From Rugamonas rubra (lineage in GTDB: Bacteria; Pseudomonadota; Gammaproteobacteria; Burkholderiales; Burkholderiaceae_D), in NCBI RefSeq assembly GCF_900114705.1, contig NZ_FOTW01000024.1:1-64000 (forward strand): a stretch of 64,000 nt of DNA, given 5' to 3'. Below the pieces are notes generated by a model, which saw nothing but the letters and a program-made list of their open reading frames with translations, was not told the DNA's origin and ran no database searches. The position numbers and the translations under genes were made by a program. Shown piece by piece: positions 52,421-60,971 of this stretch (positions within the stretch are counted from its first letter, which is position 1; each line of letters begins with the position of its first letter).

Positions 52421-52484
52421 AAATTCTCCCGCAACTTATAATGTTGCGTGGGCGCCGATGGCGCCCGGCCAACCAGGGAAGACG

Positions 52485-52952
52485 ATGAGAAGTGACAACC
52501 GCCTATCGCGCATGCTGCACGTGCTGCTGCACATGGCCCAACACGACGGTCCGGTGACCTCGGACGTGATCGCCCATATGCTCGGCACCAACCCGGTGGT
52601 GGTGCGGCGGACCATGGCCGGCCTGCGCGACGAGGGCTATGTGCGATCGGAAAAGGGCCACGGCGGCGGCTGGGTGCTGGCGCGCAAGCTGGAACAGATC
52701 AGCCTGTTCGACGTCTACCGCGCGCTGGGAGAACCGCCGGTGTTCGCCCTCGGCCTGTCGGACGACCACCCGCACTGCCTGGTCGAACAGGCCGTCAACG
52801 CCGGCCTGGAGGACGCGCTGCGCGACGCCCGCGCCCTGCTGATGCAGCGCTTCGCCAAACTCACGCTGGCCGATGTGGCAAGCGATGTCGAGCACCGCGC
52901 GACCATCCACCTTGGACCGATCGCGCCGCGCGGCTTCGACGGCGAGACATAA
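52485..52952 (+). CDS. Rrf2-family transcriptional regulator
   Basis: A 155-residue regulator from the ATG at 52485 with AGGGAA upstream. The winged helix is Rrf2-like (LSRMLHVLLHMAQHDGPVTSDVIAHMLGTNPVVVRRTMAGLRDEGYVRSEKGHGGGWVLAR). Only one Cys remains in the sensor region (HPHCLVEQAVN), so it does not carry the three-Cys iron-sulfur set of IscR/NsrR. It probably senses a thiol or redox signal and controls the divergent flavoprotein gene. Confidence 0.9.
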   Translation: MRSDNRLSRMLHVLLHMAQHDGPVTSDVIAHMLGTNPVVVRRTMAGLRDEGYVRSEKGHGGGWVLARKLEQISLFDVYRALGEPPVFALGLSDDHPHCLVEQAVNAGLEDALRDARALLMQRFAKLTLADVASDVEHRATIHLGPIAPRGFDGET

Positions 52953-53155
52953 AAACTGGCCATGCGCCGGGTAAATATATTGAAACAGGCTGAGACACAG
53001 CACGCTACTTCAGATTGTGAAGAGGAGAGCGCCGCGATACTTGGCGTGTCCAGAGGTATGACTAGCGTCGGTGATGAGAGGAAGGATAGTGCTTGGTTGC
53101 ACGGGACACGACAAATAGGTCCACAATGGCAGAGCAATTCTTAGTAATTTAGCAG

Positions 53156-53464
53156 CTAGATGATAGCCTGCCGAAGCTCATTGCAACGGGTTAATATAAC
53201 GTGCTTCACCAACGGTTTGCTAGAGTCGCTTAGATTGGAAAGCCTAACTCGATTCTTAAAACCGGACAGTCCGAGCTTAGCAGCAAGCTGGCCAATGCAC
53301 TCGTCAGCGAACGAGGGCGTGATGCTCCGATTGCCGAAATCAATGTCGATCGACTCGTAATCACGCAAAAAGCTCAGGATGCGCGTACGGGCCAGCGCGC
53401 CAACAGGACGTGTCGTCATCTCGCTAGCCACATCCTCGATATTAATTCTAAAAGTCGAAGTCAT
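53156..53464 (-). CDS. STAS-like (DUF4325) domain protein
   Basis: A 102-residue protein from the ATG at 53464, overlapping the end of the GHKL ATPase gene by 17 bases. It shows the DUF4325 pattern (RTRILSFLRDYESIDIDFGNRSITPSFADECIGQLAAKLG), which resembles STAS anti-anti-sigma domains. DUF4325 genes commonly follow a GHKL ATP-binding protein, as here, and the pair is predicted to act like a switch module. Its cellular role is not established. Confidence 0.78.
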   Translation of the reverse strand: MTSTFRINIEDVASEMTTRPVGALARTRILSFLRDYESIDIDFGNRSITPSFADECIGQLAAKLGLSGFKNRVRLSNLSDSSKPLVKHVILTRCNELRQAII

Positions 53465-54311
53465 CGTCGTCCATCCCTTCTGGCAAAGGAAAGCTCCTAT
53501 ACACAGCACCGATATCCATCGGCATATCAAGACTCCATTCGATTACAAGCAGAGTACCGTTCCAACTCGTCTTCATCTTGACGTGCGTTGAAGCACCATA
53601 TCGAGAGGCAAACCCTTCGTTACCGGATAAGACTAGCAGAAAACCCTTGTTCTGTTCGAGCAACCTTCTAGCCACCGACAGGCCATACCCGGAATGCCCT
53701 TTTCCTGGCTTGCCGGTAACGCCATACTCAGTAGCGATTTAACAAGCATTTTCAATGTTCAGTCTAGCAGAGAGCAGTGCATTTTGCGCAAGCGATTGCC
53801 GAATTCCGATTCCGGTGTCCGCCAATACGATTTGCGCTCTTCGGCCTACGCTCCAGACTTGCGCGCATATCAAACCGTACAACCCGTCCGCAACTGCGGA
53901 ATGCACGTAGCAGTTGGCGATCAGCTCCCTCAGCATGATGCAAATTGCGTCGTTCGTTCGCGCGTCGGGACACACTGTCTGAAAGAGTGCTGTTAGCGAG
54001 GCCGCCGTTGCGTCTATGGTACTTTCGTCCTTTAAAAGCTGTATGGGATGGTAGCGACCACCGGGCGACCGAACCTTCTCCGGAAATGGCGAGGGCACGT
54101 TGACGGCATCCCACAACTTCATCGTGTCCGCATAGGGGGCGATTTTTTCCGGCAACGCCAACTTCCGTGATTCGAGCTGCATCAAGGTGTGCGCCAATGT
54201 CGCAAGATGAAACGGCTTGATAAATTTCGGCGCGCCACATCGCCCTTCGCTCCGCAATTGCTCCAAATCGAAGAGCCACTCTTGAACGGTCTGAGTTGTT
54301 GTGCATTGCAT
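53448..54311 (-). pseudogene. GHKL (histidine-kinase-like) ATPase interrupted by one in-frame stop
   Basis: The frame runs from the ATG at 54311 to 53448 (287 sense codons) with a single in-frame TAA at 53741-53739. N-box IMLRELIANCYVHS and G1 box LADTGIGI precede the stop. The G2 box KGHSGYGLSVARRLLEQN and the rest of the fold follow in the same frame, so only one base separates it from an intact gene (a leucine TTA is the simplest ancestor). Without the G2 part the ATPase should be inactive. It may be a recent mutation, a sequencing error, or readthrough. The next gene is the STAS-like partner. Confidence 0.78.
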
Positions 54312-54537
54312 CACTTGCCCGGCCCCCGTCGGGATCTGAGTGCTAACGAAATGAGAAATCTAGCTGTCCATCCGAGACGGCGAGCGCATCTCTACTTGTT
54401 GTGACCTTGGCTCTGAAGATAAGTTTCAGTTGTCTGCGAATTCCTTGCGGGAGCTATAGCGTCGGAATCAACGCCGTTCTCGTCGAAGTGGAACCTCGAC
54501 GTTTGGACGACACGCCACACTTTGCGGTGACCTAGTC

Positions 54538-54575
54538 AAAAAAGAAAGCCGGGCGTTCCGCGAGGGAGGCCCGGC
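54538..54575 (-). terminator. Intrinsic terminator of the TonB receptor / SAM hydrolase operon
   Basis: GCCGGGC (54548-54554) pairs with GCCCGGC (54569-54575). On the minus strand the stem is followed by TTTCTTTTTT. It lies 45 bases past the SAM hydroxide adenosyltransferase stop. The remaining 54315-54537 shows no gene. Confidence 0.82.
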
Positions 54576-54620
54576 TGTTGTTGGCAATCCGCCGTGCCGT
54601 TTAGCGCGGCTAACTGGGTA

Positions 54621-55535
54621 TCACTTCGCCTTGCTCACTTCCACTTGCCAATCCAAACCCGAACCGATGTGGTGCCGGCGCGCGTAGTTGCCCTGGCTGA
54701 TCGCCACTGCCACGTCGAGCAGGCTGTTCAGGTAGACCAGCGGCTTGCCCTTGGCCACGCCGCCGAAGCTGTGCTCGAACGGCGCCACCAGCTTGTCGAC
54801 CTCCCTGCCGCCGTGCAGGATGCGCACCTGTACCTTGTCGTGCAGGCCGATGTGCAACTCCTCGAACAGCGACTTGGGAATGTTGGTCCAAACGTTGCCG
54901 TACTTGTCGTCGAGCACCGGGACGATGCCGCGGATGGTGCCGTTCTTCAACACCGGCTTCTGGTAGGCCAGCTTGACCACCGACTCGCTCGGCAGCACCG
55001 GCCCCACCTGCTCGTAGCTGATGGCGCCCGAGGCCAGGCGCGCACCGACGTAGGCGTAGACGTCGCGGCCGTGGAAGGTGTAGGACTCGCCGGAGCCGGC
55101 CAGGCGGTTGCGCGACTCGTCGATCTCGCGCAGCTCGGCCACGCCGTCGCGCTCGGCGATCAGGGTGAACAGGCCATTGTCCGGGCCGACGAAGTAGCGC
55201 CCGCCCTTGGTCTTGAGCACCACCGACTTGCGCTCGGTGCCCACGCCCGGATCGACCACGGCGACGAACACGCTGCCCTGCGGCCAGTAGTTGGCGGTCT
55301 GGTACAGGCGGTAGGCGCCCAGCCAGATGTCGTAGTCGGGGATCTGGTGGGTCAGGTCGGACACCTGCAGCGTCGGGTCGACGCCGAAGGCGACGCCGTG
55401 CATGGCCGAGACGGCGCCGTCGGCGGTGCCGAAGTCGGTCAGCAGCACCAGCGCCGAGCCGGCGTGGGCCGAGGCCATCATGGCGGCGCTGAAACAGGCC
55501 GTGGCGATCAATTTTGGAATCATGCGGAATGCCAT
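54621..55535 (-). CDS. Exported SAM hydroxide adenosyltransferase (DUF62 family)
   Basis: A 304-residue protein with a signal peptide (MIPKLIATACFSAAMMASAHAG). The body matches the DUF62/SAM hydrolase family related to fluorinase: LVLLTDFGTADGAVSAMHGVAFGVDPTLQVSDLTHQIPDYDIWLGAYRL, VFVAVVDPGVGTERKSVVL, GPDNGLFTL, TFHGRDVYAYVGA. The family splits S-adenosylmethionine into adenosine and methionine using water. A signal peptide places it in the periplasm, which is unusual to explain since SAM is cytosolic. It is 40 bases downstream of a TonB receptor and shares its transcript. Confidence 0.9.
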   Translation of the reverse strand: MAFRMIPKLIATACFSAAMMASAHAGSALVLLTDFGTADGAVSAMHGVAFGVDPTLQVSDLTHQIPDYDIWLGAYRLYQTANYWPQGSVFVAVVDPGVGTERKSVVLKTKGGRYFVGPDNGLFTLIAERDGVAELREIDESRNRLAGSGESYTFHGRDVYAYVGARLASGAISYEQVGPVLPSESVVKLAYQKPVLKNGTIRGIVPVLDDKYGNVWTNIPKSLFEELHIGLHDKVQVRILHGGREVDKLVAPFEHSFGGVAKGKPLVYLNSLLDVAVAISQGNYARRHHIGSGLDWQVEVSKAK

Positions 55536-55575
55536 CGTGGTCTACCTTTGTTCAACAATGTGGATCGATCAATGC

Positions 55576-58167
55576 TCAAAAAGTATAGCTGAGCTTGGCG
55601 TAGAAATAGGCGCCGTTGACGCCGATCGGGTTGACGAAGTTGTACGGCAACGCGCCGCCGTAGGTGGCGTTGTTGGTCTGGCGGACGCGGTCGGGATACT
55701 GGTCGAGCACGTTGTTGCCGCCCAGCGCCAGGGTCAGCTGCTTGCTCAGCTTGTACTGCGCCTCCAGGTCCAGCGACCAGACGGCGCCGAAGCGCTGGGC
55801 GTGCACGCCGTCGATCAGCGGCGCCTCTTGGTCGTAGGAGAAGTCCTTCAACGCGCCGAAGCGGGTGGCGCGCGCCAGCAGGCCCCAGCGCTGGCCCTGC
55901 CAGTCGGCGCCGAGGATCAGCTTGCTGCTGGGCGAGGCGTTGCGGATGCGGAACAGGCCGCTGTCCGTCAGCAGCGTCAGCGACGGGTCGATGGCGGCCA
56001 GCGCGGCCGAGCTCTGGCGCACCTTGTCCAGCGTGGTCCTGTTCAGGTTCAACGCGGCGTTCAGGTTCAGCTTGCCGCCGGCCAGGTTCAGCTCGTGGTT
56101 CAGCACCACGTCGAGGCCGTCGCTGGTGGTGTCGAGCAGGTTGGCCAGGTAGGCCACCGACTGGATGTCGCTGCGGCCGATGCCGGCCAGGTAGGCGCTC
56201 ACCGCCTCGCTCTGCAAATCGCTGCTGCGGGTGATGCGGTCCTTGATGCGGATGCGGTAGGCGTCCAGCGTGACGCTGGTGGCCGGCGCCGGCTTCCACG
56301 CCAGGCCGAGCGACAGGTTGGTCGACTTCTCCGGCTTCAGCGCCTCGGCGCCGAAGCGGCGCGCCAGGCCGTCGCTGGCCGGCAGCAGGGCCGCCGTCTG
56401 CAGGGCGCTGCCGTCGCTGTTGAAGTTCAGGGTGGCGAAGCGGAAGCCGGTCTGCACCAGCGCCGGCGCGCGGAAGCTGTTCGACAGCGAGCCGCGCAGC
56501 AGGAAGGTGTTGCTGAATTTGTAGCGCGCCGACAGCTTGCCGGTCGAGGCGCTGCCGAAATCGCTGTAGTCGGAATAGCGCGCCGCCGCGCCGACCAGCA
56601 GCTTGCTGCCCAGCTCCTGCTCCAGGTCGGCGTAGATCGAACGCACCTTGCGGCTGCCGTCGAAGGCGTCGGCCGGACGCAGGCCGGGGCCGGCCTGGGC
56701 GCCCGGCGGCGCCTCGGTCTGCGGACCGGCGGCGTAGGAGGCGGCGTCGCCCGGCGTGCTGCGGTAGGTTTCGCGCAGGTATTCGAGGCCGACGGCCAGG
56801 TTCAGCGGCGCGGCCAGGCCGAGGCCCAGGTCCAGCTCGCGGCTCAGGTCGGCGTTCAACGCGTTCTGCTGGAAGTCGAAGGTGGCCAGGTGGAAGCTGG
56901 TCGGGCTTTGCGCGCCCAGCGAGGCGTTGGCCGAGTTGCTCAGGTCGTAGCGGAACTTGTCGCCGCCGTGGCGCCCGCTCAAGTCCCAGTTCCAGCCCGC
57001 CGCGCCCAGGCGCACGCCGGCCACCACGCTGAGGTCGGTCTTGTCGCCCTTGGTGACGGGGCGGTAGCCCTGCGGGTACAAGGCCGGCACATTCGACGGG
57101 TCGCCGGGGAAGCGGAAGTAGGCGCTGCCGTCGGACTTGCGCTGGTTCAGCGTGGCGAAGGAATAGGCGTCGACGCCCGGCGCCAGCGGCAGCAGGGTGT
57201 TGTAGAACAGGTAGTCGTTGTTCTGTTTCGAGTCGCCCGACTTGAACAGCACCTTGCCGTCCAGCGCCAGGTCGGCCGGGGTCGAATTCCACGAGGTCCA
57301 GCCGGCGTCGCTGGGGCCGGCGCGCTCGGTCGGCGAGCGGCGCCGGGTTTCCGCGCCGAAGCGGAAGTAGCCGGCGTCGCCCAAGGGCACGCCGTAGTCG
57401 GCGTTGACGATTTTGGTCTGGCCGTCGGTCAGCGTCTGCCTGGTCGGCGCGAAGTCGGTGTGGTTGAGGCCGTAGCTGACCGAGGCCGAGCCGCCCTGCT
57501 TGGCGTTCTTCAGCACGATGTTGATGACGCCGGCCACGGCGTCGCTGCCGTATTGGGCGCCGGCGCCGTCGCGCAGGATCTCGATGTGGTCGATGGCGCC
57601 GGGCGGGATCGAATTGATGTCGACCGGCACCGTGCCGGCGAAGCTGCTCTCGGTGTCGAGCACGGCGCTGGTGTGGCGCCGCTTGCCGTTGATCAGCACC
57701 AGCACCTGGTCGGGCGCCAGGCCGCGCAGCTGGATGCCGCGCACGGAGTCGGAGGCGCCGCTCGATTCGATGCGCGGGAAGTTGATCGACGGCGACAGGT
57801 TCTGCAAGGCGGCGCCCACCTCGCCGCTGGCCAGCGCGTTGGCCACCTCGCGCGCGCCGAAACGGTCGATCGGCACGCTGCTGTCGAACACGGTGCGGTT
57901 GCGCGCGCGCGAGCCGACCACGGTGACCTGGTCGATGCCGGCGCGCGGCGCCGCCTCGCCCTGCCCCTGGCCCTGCCCCCGGCCCTGCTCCACGCCCGGC
58001 TGGGCGGCCGGCGCCTCGGCGCGCGACGGCGGCGCCATGCCGGCCAGCAGCGCGCAGGCCAGCGCGACATGCAGACGGCCCCGCCGAAGGCGCGGGCGCG
58101 GAGGATTGTCGGACGAGCGCAACAGCGACAGCGACAGCGGCAAATGGGCGTGGTGGCGAGTGTTCAA
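55576..58167 (-). CDS. TonB-dependent outer-membrane receptor
   Basis: An 863-residue receptor. The TTG at 58167 is chosen as start because GGAGGG lies just upstream; an ATG 12 codons earlier lacks such a site. A basic leader precedes the signal helix (LHVALACALLAGMAPPSRA). A Gly/Gln-rich stretch follows, then the plug (DQVTVVGSRARNRTVFDSSVPIDRFGAREVANALASGEVGAALQNLSPSINFPR, IQLRGLAPDQVLVLINGKRRH, IEILRDGAGAQYGSDAVAGVINIVL). The barrel ends KLSYTF. It is co-transcribed with the exported SAM hydrolase, so a nucleoside-type ligand is possible. Confidence 0.92.
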   Translation of the reverse strand: MNTRHHAHLPLSLSLLRSSDNPPRPRLRRGRLHVALACALLAGMAPPSRAEAPAAQPGVEQGRGQGQGQGEAAPRAGIDQVTVVGSRARNRTVFDSSVPIDRFGAREVANALASGEVGAALQNLSPSINFPRIESSGASDSVRGIQLRGLAPDQVLVLINGKRRHTSAVLDTESSFAGTVPVDINSIPPGAIDHIEILRDGAGAQYGSDAVAGVINIVLKNAKQGGSASVSYGLNHTDFAPTRQTLTDGQTKIVNADYGVPLGDAGYFRFGAETRRRSPTERAGPSDAGWTSWNSTPADLALDGKVLFKSGDSKQNNDYLFYNTLLPLAPGVDAYSFATLNQRKSDGSAYFRFPGDPSNVPALYPQGYRPVTKGDKTDLSVVAGVRLGAAGWNWDLSGRHGGDKFRYDLSNSANASLGAQSPTSFHLATFDFQQNALNADLSRELDLGLGLAAPLNLAVGLEYLRETYRSTPGDAASYAAGPQTEAPPGAQAGPGLRPADAFDGSRKVRSIYADLEQELGSKLLVGAAARYSDYSDFGSASTGKLSARYKFSNTFLLRGSLSNSFRAPALVQTGFRFATLNFNSDGSALQTAALLPASDGLARRFGAEALKPEKSTNLSLGLAWKPAPATSVTLDAYRIRIKDRITRSSDLQSEAVSAYLAGIGRSDIQSVAYLANLLDTTSDGLDVVLNHELNLAGGKLNLNAALNLNRTTLDKVRQSSAALAAIDPSLTLLTDSGLFRIRNASPSSKLILGADWQGQRWGLLARATRFGALKDFSYDQEAPLIDGVHAQRFGAVWSLDLEAQYKLSKQLTLALGGNNVLDQYPDRVRQTNNATYGGALPYNFVNPIGVNGAYFYAKLSYTF

Positions 58168-58362
58168 GATGTCCCTCCGGGGAGTGCGATGAATGGCTGG
58201 CATGGCGCAAGCCTGTGCCGGATTTTCATCTTACCCGCAAGCAAACTTGTCGAATAAGGATTTTTTCCTGATAAGCTTATTTGGCCACGGACGCTTGACT
58301 TTCGGGCCGATTCTGTCAAATTACCCCATAGACACATTTCACACTAGACACGGGGATCAAAC

Positions 58363-59124
58363 ATGCGGGCGCGCCCTGTTGTTATTGCTGCGGCGCTGGC
58401 GGCGTTGACCTTCCAGGCGGGGGCTTGCACGCTGACGATGGCCTTGGAGCAGTGGCCGCCCTACGTCTACAGCAGCGCAAAGACCGGCGTCACCGGGCTC
58501 GACCTGGAGCTGGCCCGGGCGATCCTGAAGGAGGCCGGCTGCACCCTGCTGATCCAGCCCGAGCTGCCCACCGCGCGGCGCCAGATCCTGTTCCAGAAGG
58601 GCGAGCTGAACCTGATGCTGGCCGCCTCCGACACGCCCGAGCGGCACCGCTACGCCCGCTTCAGCGCGCCCTACCGCTACGAGTCGGTCGGCGTGTTCAC
58701 CACCGCCGACAAGCAGGCCAAGTACCGCCACCTGGCCGGCTTCGAGGCCATCGCCAAGGGCCGCCTGGCGCTGCTGGCGCCCAAGGTCGGCTGGTACGGC
58801 CGCGACTACGCCCGCGCGCTGCCGGCGCTGGAGCAGTCCGGCCAGCTGAGCACCTTCGGCAGCTTCCAGCAGGGCGTGCGCATGCTGGGCGCCGGCCGCG
58901 CCGAGCTGATCGTCGGCGACGCCACGGCGCTGCGCTACGAGGCGCGCCGGCAGGGCGTCAAGCTGGCCGCCCTGCCCTTCGTCGCGCTGCGCGCCTCGGT
59001 GCACCTGATGCTGCACGCCGCCAGCACCACGCCGGCCCAGCTGGAGGCGATCAACGGCGCCATCGTCCGGCTCGAACAGGGCGGCGAACTGGCCGCCATC
59101 CGCGCCCGCTACGGCGAGCGCTGA
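58363..59124 (+). CDS. Periplasmic solute-binding protein (family 3)
   Basis: A 253-residue exported protein with a signal peptide (VVIAAALAALTFQAGA). The mature part has the SBP_bac_3 pattern (TMALEQWPPYVYSSAKTGVTGLDLELARAILKEAGC ... GELNLMLAASDTPERHRYARFSAPYRYESVGVFTT ... ELIVGDATALRYEA). Members bind polar amino acids or act as sensory receptors. No ABC permease is adjacent, so it may be an orphan receptor. It is divergent from the TonB receptor gene. Confidence 0.85.
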   Translation: MRARPVVIAAALAALTFQAGACTLTMALEQWPPYVYSSAKTGVTGLDLELARAILKEAGCTLLIQPELPTARRQILFQKGELNLMLAASDTPERHRYARFSAPYRYESVGVFTTADKQAKYRHLAGFEAIAKGRLALLAPKVGWYGRDYARALPALEQSGQLSTFGSFQQGVRMLGAGRAELIVGDATALRYEARRQGVKLAALPFVALRASVHLMLHAASTTPAQLEAINGAIVRLEQGGELAAIRARYGER

Positions 59125-59209
59125 GCCGGCGGCAACCCGGCCACCAAGCCGCCAAGCCGCCAAGCGCCGACAGATTCTGCCAGGCGCCCGCGCGGTGGCG
59201 CTGGCGGCG

Positions 59210-60247
59210 CTAGTTCTTGCTCATCACCATGCGTTCGCGCATGGCCGGCGTCATCTCGACGTTCTTGTCAGCGTCGATCAGCATGACCTCGTTCAGGCCG
59301 AGGCGCTTGGCCATCTCCTTCCAGCCGCGCGGGCCGGTGATGAACAGCGGCTTGGAATTGCCGTCCGAGCGGGTGCCGGCGTCGCTGCCGCCGGAGGTGA
59401 TGATGGTGACCGAGGCCACCAGGTCGATGGTGTCGCCGCTGCGCGGGTCGATGATGTGCGGATGGCGCTTGCCGTCGTTCATGAAATAGCGCATATAGTC
59501 GCCGCTGGTGCCGATCGCCTCGTTGTCGTGCAGCGCCACCTGGGCGATGGCGCCGGCGCCGCGCGGGTCGCGCACGCCGACCCGCCACGGCCGCGCGCCG
59601 GGCTGGCCGATGGCCATCACGTTGCCACCGATGTTGACCAGCGCGGCGCGCACGTGCTCGCCGCGCAGGATGGCGGCGGCGCGGTCCAGCGCGTAGCCCT
59701 TGGCGTAGCCGCCCAGGTCCAGCATCACCGCCTTGTTGCGGCTGGAGATCTTGTAGCCGTCGTAGCGCAAATCGCTCATGCGCGGCTTGGCGTCGACCCA
59801 GCGCTTGATCTCGGCCGGCGTCGGCGCGTGCGCGGTGATGTCGCTGCTCTGGAAGCCCCACAGGCGGATCAGGTGGCCGATGGCCGGGTTGAACAGGTTG
59901 TCGGAGCGCTCGGCCAGGGCCGTGGCGGCGCGCAGCATGTCGACCATCTCGGCGTCCGACTGGTAGGGTTCGCCACGGGAGATGGCGTCGTTGAGTTCGG
60001 TCAACGCGCTCGGCTGCCAGGCATGGAACTTGTGGTGCAGGCGGTCGAACTCGGCCAGCACGCGGGCGCCCAGCTGCTCGGCGCGCGCCTGGTTTTCGCC
60101 GTAGATGGCGATGTCGATCTCGGTGCCGAACACGCGGCCCGGAATGTGGTGGATGGTGTCGGTGGCGGCCTGGCCGCTGCCCGCCGACAACAGCATCAAG
60201 GCGCCGGCCAAGCAGGGCGCGATGCGGCGCAGCAGAGTCTTCAGCAT
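59210..60247 (-). CDS. apbE: FAD:protein FMN transferase, ApbE/NosX type
   Basis: A 345-residue exported protein from the ATG at 60247 with a signal peptide (LAGALMLLSAGSGQA). It shows ApbE features: GTEIDIAIYGENQARAEQLGARVLAEFDRLHHKFHAW, DLGGYAKGYALDRAAAIL, ALVNIGGNVMAIG, and HIIDPRSGDT with ASVTIITSGGSDAGTRS (Mg-binding Asp). It attaches FMN covalently to periplasmic flavoproteins. Located at the end of a nos gene run, it most likely flavinylates NosR, the role known as NosX. A repeat cluster separates it from the cytochrome gene. Confidence 0.9.
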   Translation of the reverse strand: MLKTLLRRIAPCLAGALMLLSAGSGQAATDTIHHIPGRVFGTEIDIAIYGENQARAEQLGARVLAEFDRLHHKFHAWQPSALTELNDAISRGEPYQSDAEMVDMLRAATALAERSDNLFNPAIGHLIRLWGFQSSDITAHAPTPAEIKRWVDAKPRMSDLRYDGYKISSRNKAVMLDLGGYAKGYALDRAAAILRGEHVRAALVNIGGNVMAIGQPGARPWRVGVRDPRGAGAIAQVALHDNEAIGTSGDYMRYFMNDGKRHPHIIDPRSGDTIDLVASVTIITSGGSDAGTRSDGNSKPLFITGPRGWKEMAKRLGLNEVMLIDADKNVEMTPAMRERMVMSKN

Positions 60248-60317
60248 ACAAATCCCAATCGAAAAAAAGGGAGCGCGGCATGGCGGCGCTCCCGGCAAAT
60301 CACAAGGCCGCAACCCC

Positions 60318-60446
60318 GGGGTCAGTGCCGACATTCGGACACAGACTCAGCAGTAAAGATGTTCGGCTATGGTCGAGGTCGTGTCCGAATGTCGGCACTG
60401 ACCCCGCTTGTGGTTGAGGTCGTGTCCGAATGTCGGCACTGACCCC
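60318..60446. repeat. Three copies of the GTCAGTGCCGACATTCGG repeat (family A)
   Basis: One forward copy (60318-60341) and two inverted copies (60382-60405 and 60423-60446) of a 24-bp unit that also makes the palindrome at 356-416. The two inverted copies are part of a 41-bp direct repeat that includes GAGGTCG before and CGCTTGTGG after the core. The cluster lies between the cytochrome and apbE genes and can fold into alternative long hairpins. Confidence 0.92.
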
Positions 60447-60492
60447 GCTTGTGGCCGCGCGTGCCTTAGGGCAGCAGCCCGGTTCTTGCCGC

Positions 60493-60927
60493 TCAGCGTA
60501 CCGCGTTGATCATGTAGTCGATCGCCTGCTTCAACTCGGCGTCCTTCAGCGTGGCGTTGCCACCCTTTGGCGGCATCATGTTGACGCCGTTGATGCCGTT
60601 GGCGTACAGCACTTCCATGCCCTTGGCCACGCGCGGCGCCCACAGCGCCTTGTCGCCGAACTTCGGCGCGCCGAGCACGCCGGCGCCGTGGCAGGCCAGA
60701 CAGGTGGCGGTGTAGATTTTCTCGCCGGCGGCCAGGTCGGCCGCGCTCGGTGCCGGACCGGCGGCGGCAGCGGCGGCGGCAGGGGCCGCAGCCGGCGCCG
60801 CGGCCGGCGCGGCCGCTGGAGCCTCGGCCACGGCGGAGGCCGAGGCGACTGCCGGAGCCTCGGTTTTTTGGCCGCAGGCGGCCAGGGCGACGGCGAGCAG
60901 GACGGGGAGAAGTTGGTAGGTTTTCAT
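60493..60927 (-). CDS. Class I cytochrome c lipoprotein
   Basis: A 144-residue protein with a lipoprotein signal (LLAVALAACGQ, Cys18), an Ala/Pro linker of about 40 residues, and a monohaem domain (ATCLACHGAGVLGAPKFGDKALW; Met ligand likely in GVNMMPPKGG). It resembles cytochrome c5-type carriers. AAGGA lies upstream of the ATG. Its place between nosL-side genes and apbE suggests it passes electrons to nitrous oxide reductase. The anchor would keep it in the periplasm. Confidence 0.9.
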   Translation of the reverse strand: MKTYQLLPVLLAVALAACGQKTEAPAVASASAVAEAPAAAPAAAPAAAPAAAAAAAGPAPSAADLAAGEKIYTATCLACHGAGVLGAPKFGDKALWAPRVAKGMEVLYANGINGVNMMPPKGGNATLKDAELKQAIDYMINAVR

Positions 60928-60971
60928 GATGGGTTTCCTTTATTGGTCGAAAAAATGTCGTTGTGCCGGGT

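Noticed and set aside
52953..53155. A 60-codon open frame between the Rrf2 and STAS-like genes
   Set aside because: It has no ribosome site, no coding-type composition and no recognisable domain.
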